Origin: Acidobacteriota bacterium
Lineage (GTDB): Bacteria; Acidobacteriota; Blastocatellia; Pyrinomonadales; Pyrinomonadaceae
DNA: 5,457 bases
Assembly (NCBI GenBank): GCA_029777145.1
Contig: JAKOSS010000709.1
Coordinates: forward strand, 1-5,457
Direction of reading: 5' to 3'
Shown here: piece by piece, positions 4,974-5,457 of the stretch
How the letters are laid out: the number at the start of each line of letters is the position of its first letter
Position numbering within the stretch: position 1 is the first letter of the stretch
Made by a program: the position numbers and the translations under genes
Notes under the pieces: model-generated
What the model was told of the DNA's origin: nothing
The model's input: the letters and a program-made list of their open reading frames with translations, nothing else
Database searches by the model: none

Positions 4974-5457
4974 CTACGAAGGTATGATCCCGCGCTTTAT
5001 CGCGTATCGGATGAGATCGGCTTTGGAGTGGATGTCGAGCTTGTTCATGAGGTTCGACCGGTGCGTCTCGGCCGTTCGGGTGCTGATCCCCAGTTTGGCG
5101 GCGATCTCGGAATGCGTCATTCCCTCGACGGTGAGCTGCAGGATCTCGCGCTCGCGCGTCGTCAGCGTATCGTACGAATCGAACGAACCCGACTTCGCGA
5201 ATTGTTGGTACGCATTGATCGCGCGATCGGACAAAGGGCCGGAGAGATATCGACGGCCGGCGATCACCTCGCGGACCGCGTGCACGAGATCGCTCGAATC
5301 CGAGTCCTTCAGGACGTATCCCGATGCGCCGTTTGCGAGCGCCTCGAGCACGAAACCCTCGTCGTCGTACATCGAGAGAATGATGATCTTTGTCCGAAGA
5401 TTGAGTTTGGTGAGTTGCCGCGCGACCTCGAGTCCGTTGAGATTCGGCATCATGAGA
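4974..5457 (-). CDS. NarL/FixJ-family response regulator (5' end cut by window edge)
   Basis: DNA-binding output protein of a two-component system. The readable part begins 'LMMPNLNGLEV', which in this family directly follows the phosphoacceptor Asp, so the window edge falls within that Asp codon (its last base T is at 5457, consistent with GAT). Counting from the first Met at 5453: receiver switch Ser27 in 'IIILSMYDD', conserved Lys49 in 'GYVLKDS', then a linker and a LuxR-type HTH from about 98 ('LTTREREILQL', 'SEIAAKLGIS', 'RTAETHRSNLMNKL') to the end. About 60 N-terminal residues should be missing; the Met at 5453 is internal, not the start. The sensor kinase is not visible and may lie upstream, beyond the right edge. 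The gene ends 5 bp before a long hairpin, and possible target sites lie between it and the hydrogenase operon. The signal sensed is unknown. Confidence 0.93.
   Translation of the reverse strand, partial: LMMPNLNGLEVARQLTKLNLRTKIIILSMYDDEGFVLEALANGASGYVLKDSDSSDLVHAVREVIAGRRYLSGPLSDRAINAYQQFAKSGSFDSYDTLTTREREILQLTVEGMTHSEIAAKLGISTRTAETHRSNLMNKLDIHSKADLIRYAIKRGIIPS

Overview
The window carries one minus-strand gene cluster for a [NiFe] hydrogenase of the group 1h (formerly group 5, 'actinobacterial-type') class, the enzymes used by aerobic bacteria to scavenge trace or atmospheric H2. All six genes run right to left. In transcription order they are: a NarL/FixJ-family response regulator (5' end outside the window), a roughly 360-bp intergenic region, a DUF1641-type helical protein, hypA, hypB, the hydrogenase small subunit (hhyS) and the large subunit (hhyL, which runs off the left edge a few residues before its C-terminal CxxC nickel motif). 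The DUF1641-hypA-hypB-hhyS-hhyL block is tightly spaced and probably one transcription unit, except for a 115-bp gap with a long hairpin between hhyS and hhyL.

The host looks like a moderately high-GC aerobic soil or biofilm bacterium. The combination of a group 1h hydrogenase, good Shine-Dalgarno sites and intergenic regions built from short imperfect heptamer repeats (GAYCTTT and GTGAGCN) reminds me of Acidobacteriota, class Blastocatellia. This is a style-based inference, not a demonstrated placement.

How the genes fit together: hhyL carries the Ni-Fe active site and hhyS the iron-sulfur relay. HypA and HypB deliver nickel to the large-subunit precursor. The other maturation genes (hypCDEF and the C-terminal protease) are not here and may lie beyond the left edge. 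The DUF1641 protein heads the operon, has no cysteine and no membrane segment, and consists of an internally duplicated helical unit. Its role in the hydrogenase system is unknown to me.

The most interesting part is the intergenic region at 4616-4973. Three copies of ARAACTACGNAG lie exactly 22 bp apart (two helical turns). They sit directly upstream of a plausible sigma-70 promoter (TAGACG, 17 bp, CATAAT on the minus strand) that would drive the hydrogenase operon. Read on the minus strand, each site's CTNCGTAG core resembles recognition sites of LuxR-type HTH response regulators such as FixJ, and such a regulator is encoded immediately upstream. This suggests a local control module for H2 scavenging. 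The same region holds four tandem GTGAGCN heptamers and a 32-bp inverted repeat whose loop contains a perfect FadR/PdhR-like operator palindrome (AATTGGT-AAG-ACCAATT).
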